From Candidimonas nitroreducens (lineage in GTDB: Bacteria > Pseudomonadota > Gammaproteobacteria > Burkholderiales > Burkholderiaceae_B), in contig NZ_NJIH01000006.1 of assembly GCF_002209565.1 (NCBI RefSeq), forward strand, positions 186,001-250,000: DNA of 64,000 nucleotides, read 5' to 3'. Numbering within the stretch: position 1 is the first letter of the stretch; each line of letters begins with the position of its first letter. The position numbers and the translations under genes were made by a program. Below are positions 1-8,518 of the stretch, in pieces. The notes beneath the pieces are model-generated. The model had not been told where the DNA came from, searched no databases, and saw only the letters and a program-made list of their open reading frames with translations.

Positions 1-212
1 TGCCCCCTATAGTCTTTTTTTGTCGAAAGGAAGCCGTACAATTGGGCACGGTAAAGATATTTCATGAAGAACTGAAGAGAACGTTCACCAACAGCCCCGA
101 TGTAAAAGCGATGTAGAGTTTCTCTTTTTAATAAATGCCAAACATAATGATATAAATAATGTCGCATAAATAAGCTAAGCTGACGACAGTTTCCAACCCT
201 GAAGATACCGTT

Positions 213-860
213 ATGGGACAGCTGGAAATTCCTGATCCCGACGTGATGCGAATTGCTATCCCACAGGAGGTTTCCCGCTTTGATGACTCGCACTATAATT
301 ATCGATTTCATAGTTCGTTCTTGATCGCCAACGTCCATAGTTGCCAACAGGCCACGGAATTGTTTGGTGAAGACCGGCGCACAGTGCAGCGCTGGGTTAG
401 GCGTTTTGAGCGAGGCGGCTTGGCAGATTGCGGGAGAGTGTACGCCAGTGTCAGCGCCTCTTCACCAAAATGGGTTTTCGGCTTCGCAAGCCCAGGTCGC
501 CCAGCCCGACCCAATCAAGGTCGCGGCTGTTAAAAAAACAGCACCGACTGGCCAAGTACCCAGCATCGAGCTATGGAGCCTGGGCGACTACCATTTCCAG
601 CAACTTCACGCCCGGTGTCGAATGTGGATGCCGCCCGAACTCAAGGATCCAGTTTTGTTGCACACTCCCACCCGTGAGTCAGTGGCCTGCTTAGGCGCGG
701 TCAGCCTCGCCATGAGCAAGTTTGTGCGCTCGCTGTGCCAGACGGTCTGATGCGCTGATGTTCGAAGCCTTCCTCAAAAAATTGCTGCGGCACCGCTCGC
801 ACGCCAAACGCATGGTGATTGTGCTGGACAACGCCAGGTACCACAGTGATCTCCCATTTT
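213..860 (+). pseudogene. Decayed IS630-family transposase remnant
   Basis: Pieces of an IS630-type transposase can be read in successive frames of the plus strand. The N-terminal helix-turn-helix part (about 213-430) contains ELFGEDRRTVQRWVRRFERGG. A second frame (about 430-490) contains VRQCQRLFTKMGFRLRKPR. A third (about 490-750) contains the LWSLGDYHFQQ and DPVLLHTPTRESVACLGAV stretches typical of the DDE domain. A fourth (about 755-860) contains LKKLLRHRSHAKRMVIVLDNARYH. At least three frame changes are present, and roughly 50 residues between the HTH and the VRQCQRLF segment are missing. The reading breaks off after the NARYH motif, where the neighbouring IS30 remnant begins. It cannot make a functional transposase. 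Family assignment rests on recognised motifs, not on a search. Confidence 0.75.
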
Positions 861-882
861 TAACGATTACGGATTCAGACGA

Positions 883-1374
883 TCAGTGCAACATTGCGTC
901 CAACGCTTCAGCTGGGGTCTTGAGCCCCAACGTCTTTCTAGGACGGGAATTTAACTTGATAGCGACTTCGTCGAGATTGCGCTGTGTATAGCTTGCCGAG
1001 CCTGTTCTTTTCGAGAAGTACTGGCGTAACAGGCCGTTCGTATTTTCGTTGGTGCCCCGTTGTCAGGGGCAACCCGGATCGCAAAAGTAAATGGCCATAT
1101 TGGTATCCATACTAAAGCGTCTATGTGCTGACATCTCGACCCCACGATCCCATGTCAGGCTTTTTCTCAGTTGAGCAAACAGCTGGCGCATCTGCTCGGT
1201 AAGAGCTCGGGTGACGGTTTCGGCCCGCTTATCCTTGATGTCCTCGCCGATACGCTGCAATAGACAGCCACATCGGCGGATCCTATTCCACAGCTCATAA
1301 TGGAACTCGATGCAAGGTAGGTTCTCGAGCAACGGCTTGCGCTTGGCTTGCTGTCTCGACTTGGACGGCGCCAT
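883..1374 (-). pseudogene. IS30-family transposase remnant with premature stop
   Basis: On the minus strand the C-terminal half of an IS30-type transposase is readable: ALTEQMRQLFAQLRKSLTWDRG, then MAIYFCDPGCP, a TGA stop at 1063-1065, and in the same frame QRGTNENTNGLLRQYFSKR followed by LNSRPRKTLGLKTPAEALD and a natural stop at 883-885. IS30 relatives carry a Trp at the stop position (CDPxxPWQRG), so a single TGG-to-TGA change explains the break. Upstream of about 1242 the reading no longer resembles the family, so the 5' half is lost or frameshifted. It lies immediately beyond the 3' end of the tRNA-Arg gene and abuts the IS630 remnant. Confidence 0.8.
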
Positions 1375-1440
1375 CTAGATCAGTAGCTCCCGTCAATCAT
1401 GGAAAGCAAACCTCTAAAACCCGCATAAACACGGGTTTTA

Positions 1441-1517
1441 TGGCGCGGCAGGAGGGGTTCGAACCCCCGACCTACGGCTTAGAAGGCCGTTGCTCTATCC
1501 AACTGAGCTACTGCCGC
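1441..1517 (-). tRNA. tRNA-Arg (TCT)
   Basis: A 77-nt cloverleaf on the minus strand. The acceptor stem pairs GCGGCAG with CTGCCGC, the discriminator base is G and the 3' CCA is encoded. The anticodon stem ACGGC/GCCGT closes the loop CTTCTAA, giving anticodon TCT. The T-arm carries GGTTCGAACCC. The 3' end faces the two decayed transposase remnants, as expected of a tRNA used as an insertion hotspot. Confidence 0.95.
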
Positions 1518-1873
1518 CTCGCGATGGCGAGTGGGCATTTTACATGGTGTGCGGCACGGTACGAGAATTCCTGCTGACGGCACCCTGCTGACGGCGCTTC
1601 GGGGACTCAGGCTGCGAGCCCGTGATGCGGCCGCGCGTCAGGAGCGCAGACCCAACAGCCGTCTTGCCTTGCGCCGCTCTATAGCGCCGCATCATTCCGT
1701 CCAGACACCCGCTGTCCGAGGCCCGCGCCCCTCGCGCTGCCGGCCGCCGGTGTATTTGCTTACATCAGGTTGCGCCCCCGCGGCGCGGCAATGCTACAGT
1801 TTCGACGGACTCCAGCCGCGCCCGCGGGCGATTGCCCAAGCCAGGGGCGTGGCATTTCGAAGAAAAACGATAC
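1518..1873. other. Gene-free stretch upstream of phospholipase gene
   Basis: About 350 bases with no convincing gene. The only candidate signal is a weak plus-strand promoter: TTGCGC at 1770-1775 and TACAGT at 1795-1800, with a long 19-nt spacer. This would start transcription near 1807, ahead of the phospholipase start. No tRNA, IS end or clear terminator was seen. Confidence 0.35.
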
Positions 1874-3322
1874 ATGATGCTTGCGATTTTCAGATCTTTG
1901 CTTTTCAGGTTTTCGGCTTCCCAGTTCGGGTTTTCGGCTTCCAGATCCGGGTTTTCGGCTTCCAGATCCGGGTTTTCGGCTTTTGGCCTCAGGCTTTCAG
2001 CACCAAGGCCTTCGCCTTCCCAGCCTGCATTCGTACGCCCCGGGCCGTTCCTTTCCGGCCTACTGGCTACGGCCACCCTGCTGGCGGCGGCTACGGCCCA
2101 TGCCGGGGTGGCCTATCGGCTGGACACCACGCATGCGGTACCGGGTGAAACCCTACGAGTCAGCGCCGTGCTGTTCAACGACACCGGCGACACACTCAGC
2201 TGGACGCCGCAGCGCAAGCTGGTGCTGCAATGGCGTGACGACCATGGCGGCGCGGTGCGCAGCCTTGCCTATCTGGACAGCCCGCCGGGGCAGGTCAACA
2301 TTCCCGTGAACAACTTCGTGAAGGTGCGCTGGCGCGCCGTGGTGCCCAAGGGTTTGAAGGGGCTGCAGGCGGTGAACGTCGAAGGCCAGCCGGTGCTGCT
2401 GGCCCTGGATACCAGCCCGCTGGAGAAGAGCCCGGTGGCCGGCACGCCGGCATCGGTGCCGGTGGTGGATGCCGGCGCGGGCACGCTGGCGTCGGCCGAA
2501 CCCGTGCTGCCCGCCGATGTGGTGCAGGCCGCAGGCGCTTCGCCCAGCGCCGGGCCGCCCGCCGACGGCCAAGGCGCCGCGGCCAGGACGCCGCCCACGC
2601 CGTTCGAGAATTTCCGCAACGCCCTGTCGCCCTACGAGCCGATTTATTTCGACGTGGGCACCAAGGGCGGCGCCAAGGCCCGCTTCCAGGTCAGCTTCAA
2701 GTACCGTTTGTTCACTCCCGACGATGCGCAGCATCCGTCGTTCAAGAACCATTTCTACTTGGGCTATACGCAGACCTCGCTGTGGGATCTGGCGAGCAAT
2801 TCCACGCCCTTCATCGACACGACCTATAACCCCAGCCTGTTCTGGCAGAAGGACGCACTTTGGCAGAGCCGCAGCAAGAAGTGGTTTGCCGGGCTGAGCA
2901 GCGGCGTGGAGCACAAGTCCAACGGCAAATCGGGTGCGGACTCGCGTTCGCTGAACGACGGCTTCATCGAACCGCAGTTGAATTACCGCCTCGACGGCGG
3001 CAGCACCCTGAGCTTCGCGCCGCGCTTCAAGGCCTATTTCGCCACCAACGACAACCCGGACTATGCCGACTACGCCGGCCACGTGGACTGGAAACTGCGC
3101 TGGGCCCAGGACAACGGCCTGGTGTTAAGCGCCCTGTACCGCAAGGGCAACGGCAGCCACCAGAGCACCGAGCTGGACGCCGCGTGGCCGCTGCAGCGTA
3201 CCTTCCTGCACATGAACGGCTATTTGCACCTGCAGTATTTCAATGGCTATGGCGAAACGCTGCTGGGCTACAACCAGCGCACCAGTTCGCAGGTGCGCAT
3301 CGGGCTGTCGCTGGTGCCTTGA
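1874..3322 (+). CDS. pldA: Outer-membrane phospholipase A (PldA/OMPLA family)
   Basis: Predicted outer-membrane beta-barrel that hydrolyses phospholipid acyl chains when lipid asymmetry is disturbed (family knowledge). The signature HxSNGxS is present: His347 and Ser349, with Asn361 fourteen residues after the His, matching the His-Ser-Asn catalytic geometry of E. coli OMPLA (142/144/156). The segment YLGYTQTSLWDL and an alternating barrel-like C-terminus ending SQVRIGLSLVP support the call. The soluble N-terminal part (residues about 80-255) is longer than in E. coli, as in related betaproteobacterial proteins. The hydrophobic signal core lies only at residues 59-77 with cleavage expected after AHA, preceded by about 58 residues that include 7-residue repeats (FSASRSG). 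I chose the ATG at 1874, where an ATG-ATG pair occurs; a more internal non-ATG start that skips the repeats is possible. Confidence 0.85.
   Translation: MMLAIFRSLLFRFSASQFGFSASRSGFSASRSGFSAFGLRLSAPRPSPSQPAFVRPGPFLSGLLATATLLAAATAHAGVAYRLDTTHAVPGETLRVSAVLFNDTGDTLSWTPQRKLVLQWRDDHGGAVRSLAYLDSPPGQVNIPVNNFVKVRWRAVVPKGLKGLQAVNVEGQPVLLALDTSPLEKSPVAGTPASVPVVDAGAGTLASAEPVLPADVVQAAGASPSAGPPADGQGAAARTPPTPFENFRNALSPYEPIYFDVGTKGGAKARFQVSFKYRLFTPDDAQHPSFKNHFYLGYTQTSLWDLASNSTPFIDTTYNPSLFWQKDALWQSRSKKWFAGLSSGVEHKSNGKSGADSRSLNDGFIEPQLNYRLDGGSTLSFAPRFKAYFATNDNPDYADYAGHVDWKLRWAQDNGLVLSALYRKGNGSHQSTELDAAWPLQRTFLHMNGYLHLQYFNGYGETLLGYNQRTSSQVRIGLSLVP
1910..1993 (+). repeat. 21-bp tandem repeat (3 full copies plus partial)
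   Basis: The unit TTTTCGGCTTCCAGATCCGG+G repeats at 1931-1951 and 1952-1972 identically, at 1910-1930 with a few changes, and degenerates at 1973-1993. Being a multiple of three, it encodes a 7-residue repeat (FSASRSG) and changes protein length without shifting frame. It lies between the apparent start and the signal-peptide core of the phospholipase gene. Confidence 0.9.
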
Positions 3323-3329
3323 TCGCAGC

Positions 3330-3362
3330 TTGGCCGGCGGCGAATACCCAGGCCCCGGCCAA
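3330..3362. terminator. Candidate bidirectional terminator hairpin
   Basis: Perfect 8-bp inverted repeat TTGGCCGG/CCGGCCAA separated by 17 nt, between the convergent phospholipase and LysR genes. There is no T-tract, so it is only a candidate. Confidence 0.35.
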
Positions 3363-3456
3363 ACCCTCATAGACCCAGCCGAAGCCGCCGTGGCACCGGC
3401 CGCGCGCCCTCAGGCCTGATAAAAGCAGGTGATCGGCCTTCGACCGCCAGGCCGCA

Positions 3457-4413
3457 TCAGCGCGGCGCGACCGGGCGCGCCGCGGTGGCGGCGCCACGCA
3501 TTTCGGTGTCGTAGTCGCAGGCCTGGATCAGGAACTGCCTGAATACGTCCACCAGGCCCTCGGGCTCGCGCTCGCGCGGCCAGAGCATGCCGACGTCCAT
3601 GGGGGCGACCGGGTCGGCGATGGGAATTGCCACGATCTTCCGGCCCTCCAGCGACCAGGGCCTGTACACCAGGTCGGAAAGAATCGACACGCCGAAGCCA
3701 TAGGCCACCAGGCCGCGCACCGCCTCCAGCGAACTGGTGCGCATGGCGATTTTCAAGGCCTCGCGGCCCCGCGGCCAATGGGCTGCGGCGGCGGTATCGG
3801 CATCGTCCACCGTCAATAATATGTACGGATACTCGGCGATCTGAGCCAGGCTCGCCACCTGATGGCGCGCCAGCGGATGCGCCGCGCCCGCCCATACCCT
3901 GCGGCGCGAGCGCACCAGCAAATAATGCCCGTAGCGATCGGGATCGGCGACGTTTGACAGCAGCCCTATGCCCAGGTCTATGGACTGCGCGTCCAGCGCC
4001 TGTTCCATGACCGGCCTGTCCATGTCCACCAGGTCGATCTCCACTTGCGGATAGCTGTGCTTGAAGCGGCTGAGCAGGTCGGGCAGGAAATAGCCCAACA
4101 CTGTATAAGTGGCAGCCACGCGTATGGTGCCGGCCACCGTCTGCGTGCGCAGTGTCGAATGGCGCATGGCGTCGTTGACCGAGTCGACGACGTGGCGTGC
4201 ATGGTGGAAGAAGATCTGGCCCTCGGCCGTCAGCACCACGCCATGCGGCAGGCGATCGAACAACCGCACCCTGAGCTGGCTTTCAAGGCTTTGCACGGCG
4301 CTGGTAATGGCTGATTGCGAAACATGTTCCGACAGCGCCGCCGCCGAAAACTGGCCGGAGGTGGCCGCGGCAATGAAATACCGGAACTGGCGCAGAGTGA
4401 CTTCGCTCTTCAT
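3457..4413 (-). CDS. LysR-type transcriptional regulator
   Basis: A 318-residue protein with the LysR layout: an N-terminal winged HTH (residues about 5-65, with FSAAALSEHVSQSAITSAVQ and LRVRLFDRLPHGVVLTAEG) and a C-terminal effector-binding domain. It is transcribed divergently from the fused indolepyruvate ferredoxin oxidoreductase gene, with a 201-nt AT-rich gap containing short T-rich and A-rich tracts. By the usual LysR arrangement it probably controls that gene; the effector is unknown. The start at 4413 is ATG and gives a normal LysR N-terminus. Confidence 0.9.
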   Translation of the reverse strand: MKSEVTLRQFRYFIAAATSGQFSAAALSEHVSQSAITSAVQSLESQLRVRLFDRLPHGVVLTAEGQIFFHHARHVVDSVNDAMRHSTLRTQTVAGTIRVAATYTVLGYFLPDLLSRFKHSYPQVEIDLVDMDRPVMEQALDAQSIDLGIGLLSNVADPDRYGHYLLVRSRRRVWAGAAHPLARHQVASLAQIAEYPYILLTVDDADTAAAAHWPRGREALKIAMRTSSLEAVRGLVAYGFGVSILSDLVYRPWSLEGRKIVAIPIADPVAPMDVGMLWPREREPEGLVDVFRQFLIQACDYDTEMRGAATAARPVAPR

Positions 4414-4614
4414 CTGTTTTTCTAATACCAGATAGAGAAAAATTTGATTTTACGATATCAGCTCCATGGCCAATAATGCCCGCAAATAATGTAAGGGCAG
4501 CTCTGAGCAAACCGGCACGGCCGCAGCGACCCGCCATAGGGCGCTGCGAGCCCGGCCCCAATGCCCCGAACGCCCCCCAGGGAAGTCCAGTACACCCCGA
4601 CAGGAGACGCGCAA

Positions 4615-7600
4615 ATGAACGCCCCACTCGATCCGGCTCTGCAGGCGGCGCTCGCCAAGGCCAGCCTCGACGACAAGTACACGATAGAGCAAGGCCGTGC
4701 CTACCTCAGCGGCACGCAGGCGCTGGTGCGCCTGCCCATGCTGCAGAAGCTGCGCGACAAGCGCGCCGGGCTGAATACGGCCGGCTTCATTTCTGGCTAC
4801 CGCGGCTCGCCCCTGGGCGGGCTGGATCTGGCACTGTGGAAGGCCAAGCAGCATCTGGTGGAAAACGACATCGTGTTCCAGCCCGGGCTGAACGAGGATC
4901 TGGCCGCCACCGCGGTATGGGGCACGCAGCAGGTCTCGCTGTATCCCGACGCCACGCGCGACGGGGTGTTCGGCATGTGGTACGGCAAGGGGCCGGGCGT
5001 GGATCGTTCCATGGACGTGCTCAAGCACGCCAACTCGGCCGGCACCTCGCGCCATGGCGGCGTGCTGCTGCTGGCCGGCGACGACCACGCCGCCAAGTCT
5101 TCGACCGTGGCGCACCAGTCCGAGCACGTATTCCAGGCGGCCGGGCTGCCGGTGCTGTATCCGTCCAATGTGCAGGAATACCTGGACTACGGCCTGCACG
5201 GCTGGGCCATGAGCCGCTATTCCAGCCTGTGGGTCGCCATGAAATGCGTGACCGACGTGGTGGAATCCACGGCTTCGGTGGACATAGACCCGGATCGCGC
5301 GCAGGTGGTGATTCCGACCGACTTTATTCTGCCGCCCGAGGGCCTGGGCATACGCTGGCCCGACCCGCCGCTGGCGCAGGAAGCCCGGCTCATGAACTAC
5401 AAGTGGTATGCGGCGCTGGCCTATGTGCGTGCCAACCGGCTCAATCGCATCGTCATCGATGCACCGCGGGCGCGCCTGGGCATCATGACCGCGGGCAAGG
5501 CCTACCTGGACACGCGCCAGGCGCTGGCCGACCTGGGCCTGGACGAGCGCACCTGTGCGCAAATCGGCATCCGGCTGCTGAAGGTGGGCTGCGTGTGGCC
5601 GCTGAACGCGCAGGACGCGCGCGAGTTCGCCACCGGACTGGAAGAGATCCTGGTGATCGAGGAAAAGCGCCAGATCCTGGAATATGCGCTCAAGGAAGAG
5701 CTGTACAACTGGCGCGACGACGTGCGCCCCAAGGTCTATGGCAAGTTCGACGAAAAGGACAATGCCGGCGGCGAATGGTCGGTGCCGCGCGGCAACTGGC
5801 TGCTGCCGGCGCAGGGCGAGCTGTCGCCCGCCCTGATCGCCAAGGCCATTGCGCGGCGCCTGGATCGCGCCGCGCTGCCGGACGAGATCCGTGCACGGGT
5901 GGCGGCGCGCATGGCCATCATCGAGGCCAAGGAAAACGAGCTGCGCCGCCCGGCGCCCGCCGCCGAACGCAAGCCCTGGTTCTGTTCCGGATGCCCGCAC
6001 AACACCTCGACGCGCGTGCCCGAAGGTTCGCGCGCCATGGCCGGCATAGGCTGTCACTACATGACCATCTGGATGGATCGCAACACCGAGACCTTCAGCC
6101 ACATGGGCGGCGAAGGCGCGGCCTGGATCGGCCAGCAGCCTTTCACGCGCGAGAAGCACGTGTTCGTCAACCTGGGCGACGGCACCTACTTCCATTCCGG
6201 CATCCTGGCCATACGCGCGGCCGTGGCGGCGCGTTCCAACATCACCTACAAGATTCTGTACAACGACGCCGTGGCCATGACCGGCGGCCAGCCGGTGGAC
6301 GGCGTGCTGAAGGTTACCGACGTGATCGCGCAAGTGCATGCCGAAGGCGTGGCGCGCATCGTGGTGGTTACCGACGAACCCGAGAAGTACCGCGGTGTGG
6401 CGCTGGCCGGCAATGCCCCTGTGTACCACCGCCGCGAACTCGACCGCGTGCAGCGCGAACTGCGCGAGGTCGAAGGCACCACGGTGCTGGTCTACGACCA
6501 GACCTGCGCCACCGAGAAGCGCCGCCGGCGCAAGCGCGGCGCCTATCCCGACCCGGCGCGGCGCGCCTTCATCAACGATGCGGTGTGCGAAGGCTGCGGC
6601 GACTGCTCCGCCACGTCCAACTGCTTGTCGGTGGAGCCGCTGGAAACGCCGCAAGGCACCAAGCGCAAGATCAACCAGTCTTCCTGCAATAAAGATTTTT
6701 CCTGCGTGGACGGCTTCTGTCCCAGCTTCGTCACGGCCGAAGGGGCGCAGCTGCGCAAGCCTGGCGGCCAGACGCAGGCGCACGGCGTGCAAGGCCCGCA
6801 AGGCGAGCCCCTGCCCTTGCCCGAACTGCCCGCGCTGCACAAGGCCTACGGCATACTGGTGACAGGCATAGGCGGCACGGGTGTGGTCACCATCGGCGGC
6901 CTGCTGGGCATGGCGGCTCACCTGGAAAACAAGGGCGTGACGGTGCTCGACATGGCGGGCCTGGCGCAAAAAGGCGGCGCCGTGCTCAGCCACGTGCAGA
7001 TCGCCGCCGCGCCGCAGGACATCCACGCCACCCGCATCGCCATGGGCGAGGCCGAGGTTATTCTCGGTTGTGACTCCATTGTATCTACATCAGCCGAAGT
7101 GCTGTCCAAGGTGCGCCAGGGCGTCACGCGCGCCGCGATCAATAGCGCCGGCCTGCCCACGGCCGACATCATCCACAATCCCAAATGGCAATATCCGGCC
7201 GCCGCCACCGAGCAGGAACTGAAGGCCGCCATCGGCGGCGACTGCGAATTCCTGGACGCCGGCGCGCTGGCGCTGGAGCTGCTGGGCGATGCCATCTACA
7301 CCAACCCGCTGATGCTGGGCTACGCCTGGCAAAAGGGCTGGATACCGCTCAGCTACGAAAGCCTGCGGCGCGCCATCGAGCTGAACGGCGTTACCGTGGA
7401 CAAGAACCTGGCGGCCTTCGAATGGGGCCGGGCCGCCGCCCACCGCGGCGCCGCAGCCCTGGCCGCCATGCGTGGCCCGGCCGACCTCGGCCAGACCGAT
7501 CGTGGCCCGGCCGACCGCGGCTCTGCCGGCCGTGCCCCAGCGGAGCGCGACCCGGCGGATAAAGGCGCACGCATCGTGGCGCTGCCCGAAACGCTGGACG

Positions 7601-8259
7601 CGCTGATCGAGCGCAAGCGCCTCATGCTGACGGCCTATCAGAACGCCGCCTACGCGGCGCGCTACACGGAAGCCGTGGCACAGGTGCGGCGCCGCGAGAC
7701 CGGGCTTGCCGGGCAGGCCAGCCTGCCCCTGACGCGCGCGGTGGCCGTCAACCTAGCCAAGCTCATGGCCTACAAAGACGAATACGAGGTCGCCCGCCTG
7801 TACACCGAGCCGGCCTTCATGGACAAACTGCGCGCCCAGTTCGAGGGCGAGCCCGGCAAGGACTACACGCTGCGCTTCCATCTGGCGCCACCGCTGCTGG
7901 CCCGCAGAGATGCGGCCGGCCATCTGGTGAAGCGGCCCTACGGCCCTTGGATGATGACCGCCTTCCGCCTGCTGGCGCGGCTGAAAGGCCTGCGCGGCAC
8001 GGCGCTGGACGTGTTCGGCAAGACCGAGGAAAGGCGCCACGAACGGCAACTGGTGCAGGACTACCTGGAGCTGGCCGGCGAGTTCGCGCGCGGCGTCGAC
8101 GAGCGCAACATCGCGGTCGCCCTGGAGCTGGCGCGCCTGCCGGACGACATACGCGGCTTCGGCCACGTGAAAGAGCGCAACCTGCAGGCGGCGCAGACGC
8201 GCCGCGCCGAGCTGCTGCGCCAGTACCGCGAACCCGGCTTGCGCAGCAAGGCGGCATAA
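4615..8259 (+). CDS. Fused indolepyruvate ferredoxin oxidoreductase (IorA-IorB type)
   Basis: Single-chain 1214-residue enzyme in which the alpha part, iron-sulfur region and beta part of indolepyruvate:ferredoxin oxidoreductase are fused. The family oxidatively decarboxylates aryl pyruvates (from aromatic amino acids) to aryl-acetyl-CoA with reduction of ferredoxin. The thiamine diphosphate motif starts with GDG at about residues 521-523 and ends with NDAVAMTGGQ. A cysteine-rich cluster begins at about residue 658 (CEGCGDC, then SSCNKDFSCVDGFCPSF) for Fe-S binding. The C-terminal gamma/beta-like domain includes VTGIGGTGVVTIGGLLGMAA. A low-complexity Pro/Asp/Arg-rich linker (about 7460-7565) sits inside the C-terminal part. 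I start at ATG 4615 because AGGAG lies just before it; an upstream ATG at 4561 lacks a ribosome site. The divergent LysR is the likely regulator. Confidence 0.92.
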   Translation: MNAPLDPALQAALAKASLDDKYTIEQGRAYLSGTQALVRLPMLQKLRDKRAGLNTAGFISGYRGSPLGGLDLALWKAKQHLVENDIVFQPGLNEDLAATAVWGTQQVSLYPDATRDGVFGMWYGKGPGVDRSMDVLKHANSAGTSRHGGVLLLAGDDHAAKSSTVAHQSEHVFQAAGLPVLYPSNVQEYLDYGLHGWAMSRYSSLWVAMKCVTDVVESTASVDIDPDRAQVVIPTDFILPPEGLGIRWPDPPLAQEARLMNYKWYAALAYVRANRLNRIVIDAPRARLGIMTAGKAYLDTRQALADLGLDERTCAQIGIRLLKVGCVWPLNAQDAREFATGLEEILVIEEKRQILEYALKEELYNWRDDVRPKVYGKFDEKDNAGGEWSVPRGNWLLPAQGELSPALIAKAIARRLDRAALPDEIRARVAARMAIIEAKENELRRPAPAAERKPWFCSGCPHNTSTRVPEGSRAMAGIGCHYMTIWMDRNTETFSHMGGEGAAWIGQQPFTREKHVFVNLGDGTYFHSGILAIRAAVAARSNITYKILYNDAVAMTGGQPVDGVLKVTDVIAQVHAEGVARIVVVTDEPEKYRGVALAGNAPVYHRRELDRVQRELREVEGTTVLVYDQTCATEKRRRRKRGAYPDPARRAFINDAVCEGCGDCSATSNCLSVEPLETPQGTKRKINQSSCNKDFSCVDGFCPSFVTAEGAQLRKPGGQTQAHGVQGPQGEPLPLPELPALHKAYGILVTGIGGTGVVTIGGLLGMAAHLENKGVTVLDMAGLAQKGGAVLSHVQIAAAPQDIHATRIAMGEAEVILGCDSIVSTSAEVLSKVRQGVTRAAINSAGLPTADIIHNPKWQYPAAATEQELKAAIGGDCEFLDAGALALELLGDAIYTNPLMLGYAWQKGWIPLSYESLRRAIELNGVTVDKNLAAFEWGRAAAHRGAAALAAMRGPADLGQTDRGPADRGSAGRAPAERDPADKGARIVALPETLDALIERKRLMLTAYQNAAYAARYTEAVAQVRRRETGLAGQASLPLTRAVAVNLAKLMAYKDEYEVARLYTEPAFMDKLRAQFEGEPGKDYTLRFHLAPPLLARRDAAGHLVKRPYGPWMMTAFRLLARLKGLRGTALDVFGKTEERRHERQLVQDYLELAGEFARGVDERNIAVALELARLPDDIRGFGHVKERNLQAAQTRRAELLRQYREPGLRSKAA

Positions 8260-8282
8260 GGGCAGAGCGACGCCCGTGCCTG

Positions 8283-8316
8283 CATGCGGGCCGCCCCGAC
8301 GTAGGTGGCCCGCATG
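8283..8316 (+). terminator. Candidate terminator hairpin after ferredoxin oxidoreductase
   Basis: Perfect 10-bp inverted repeat CATGCGGGCC/GGCCCGCATG with a 14-nt loop, 24 nt after the stop codon. No T-run follows, so its function as a terminator is inferred from position only. Confidence 0.4.
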
Positions 8317-8518
8317 TGGGCGGCCCGGATGCGCCTGCCCGCATATAGACATTCTTGTTGCTTTGACTTACTATGTTTTACACATTCTGCATGCGTTTTT
8401 TTCCGCTATGCGTGACGTGCCTGATTCCTACGACCGCTACGCCGCTGCATTCCTAACAGAGGGATAGCTTCGCGCACACCGACAAGAGGCCCCCTCATCC
8501 ACACCAAGGAGGCCGGTA

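Noticed and set aside
4450-7026. Long open frame (858 codons) on the minus strand opposite the ferredoxin oxidoreductase
   Set aside because: Composition is Arg/His/Gln/Ala-rich with no motifs; it mirrors the real gene on the other strand, a usual effect of high GC.
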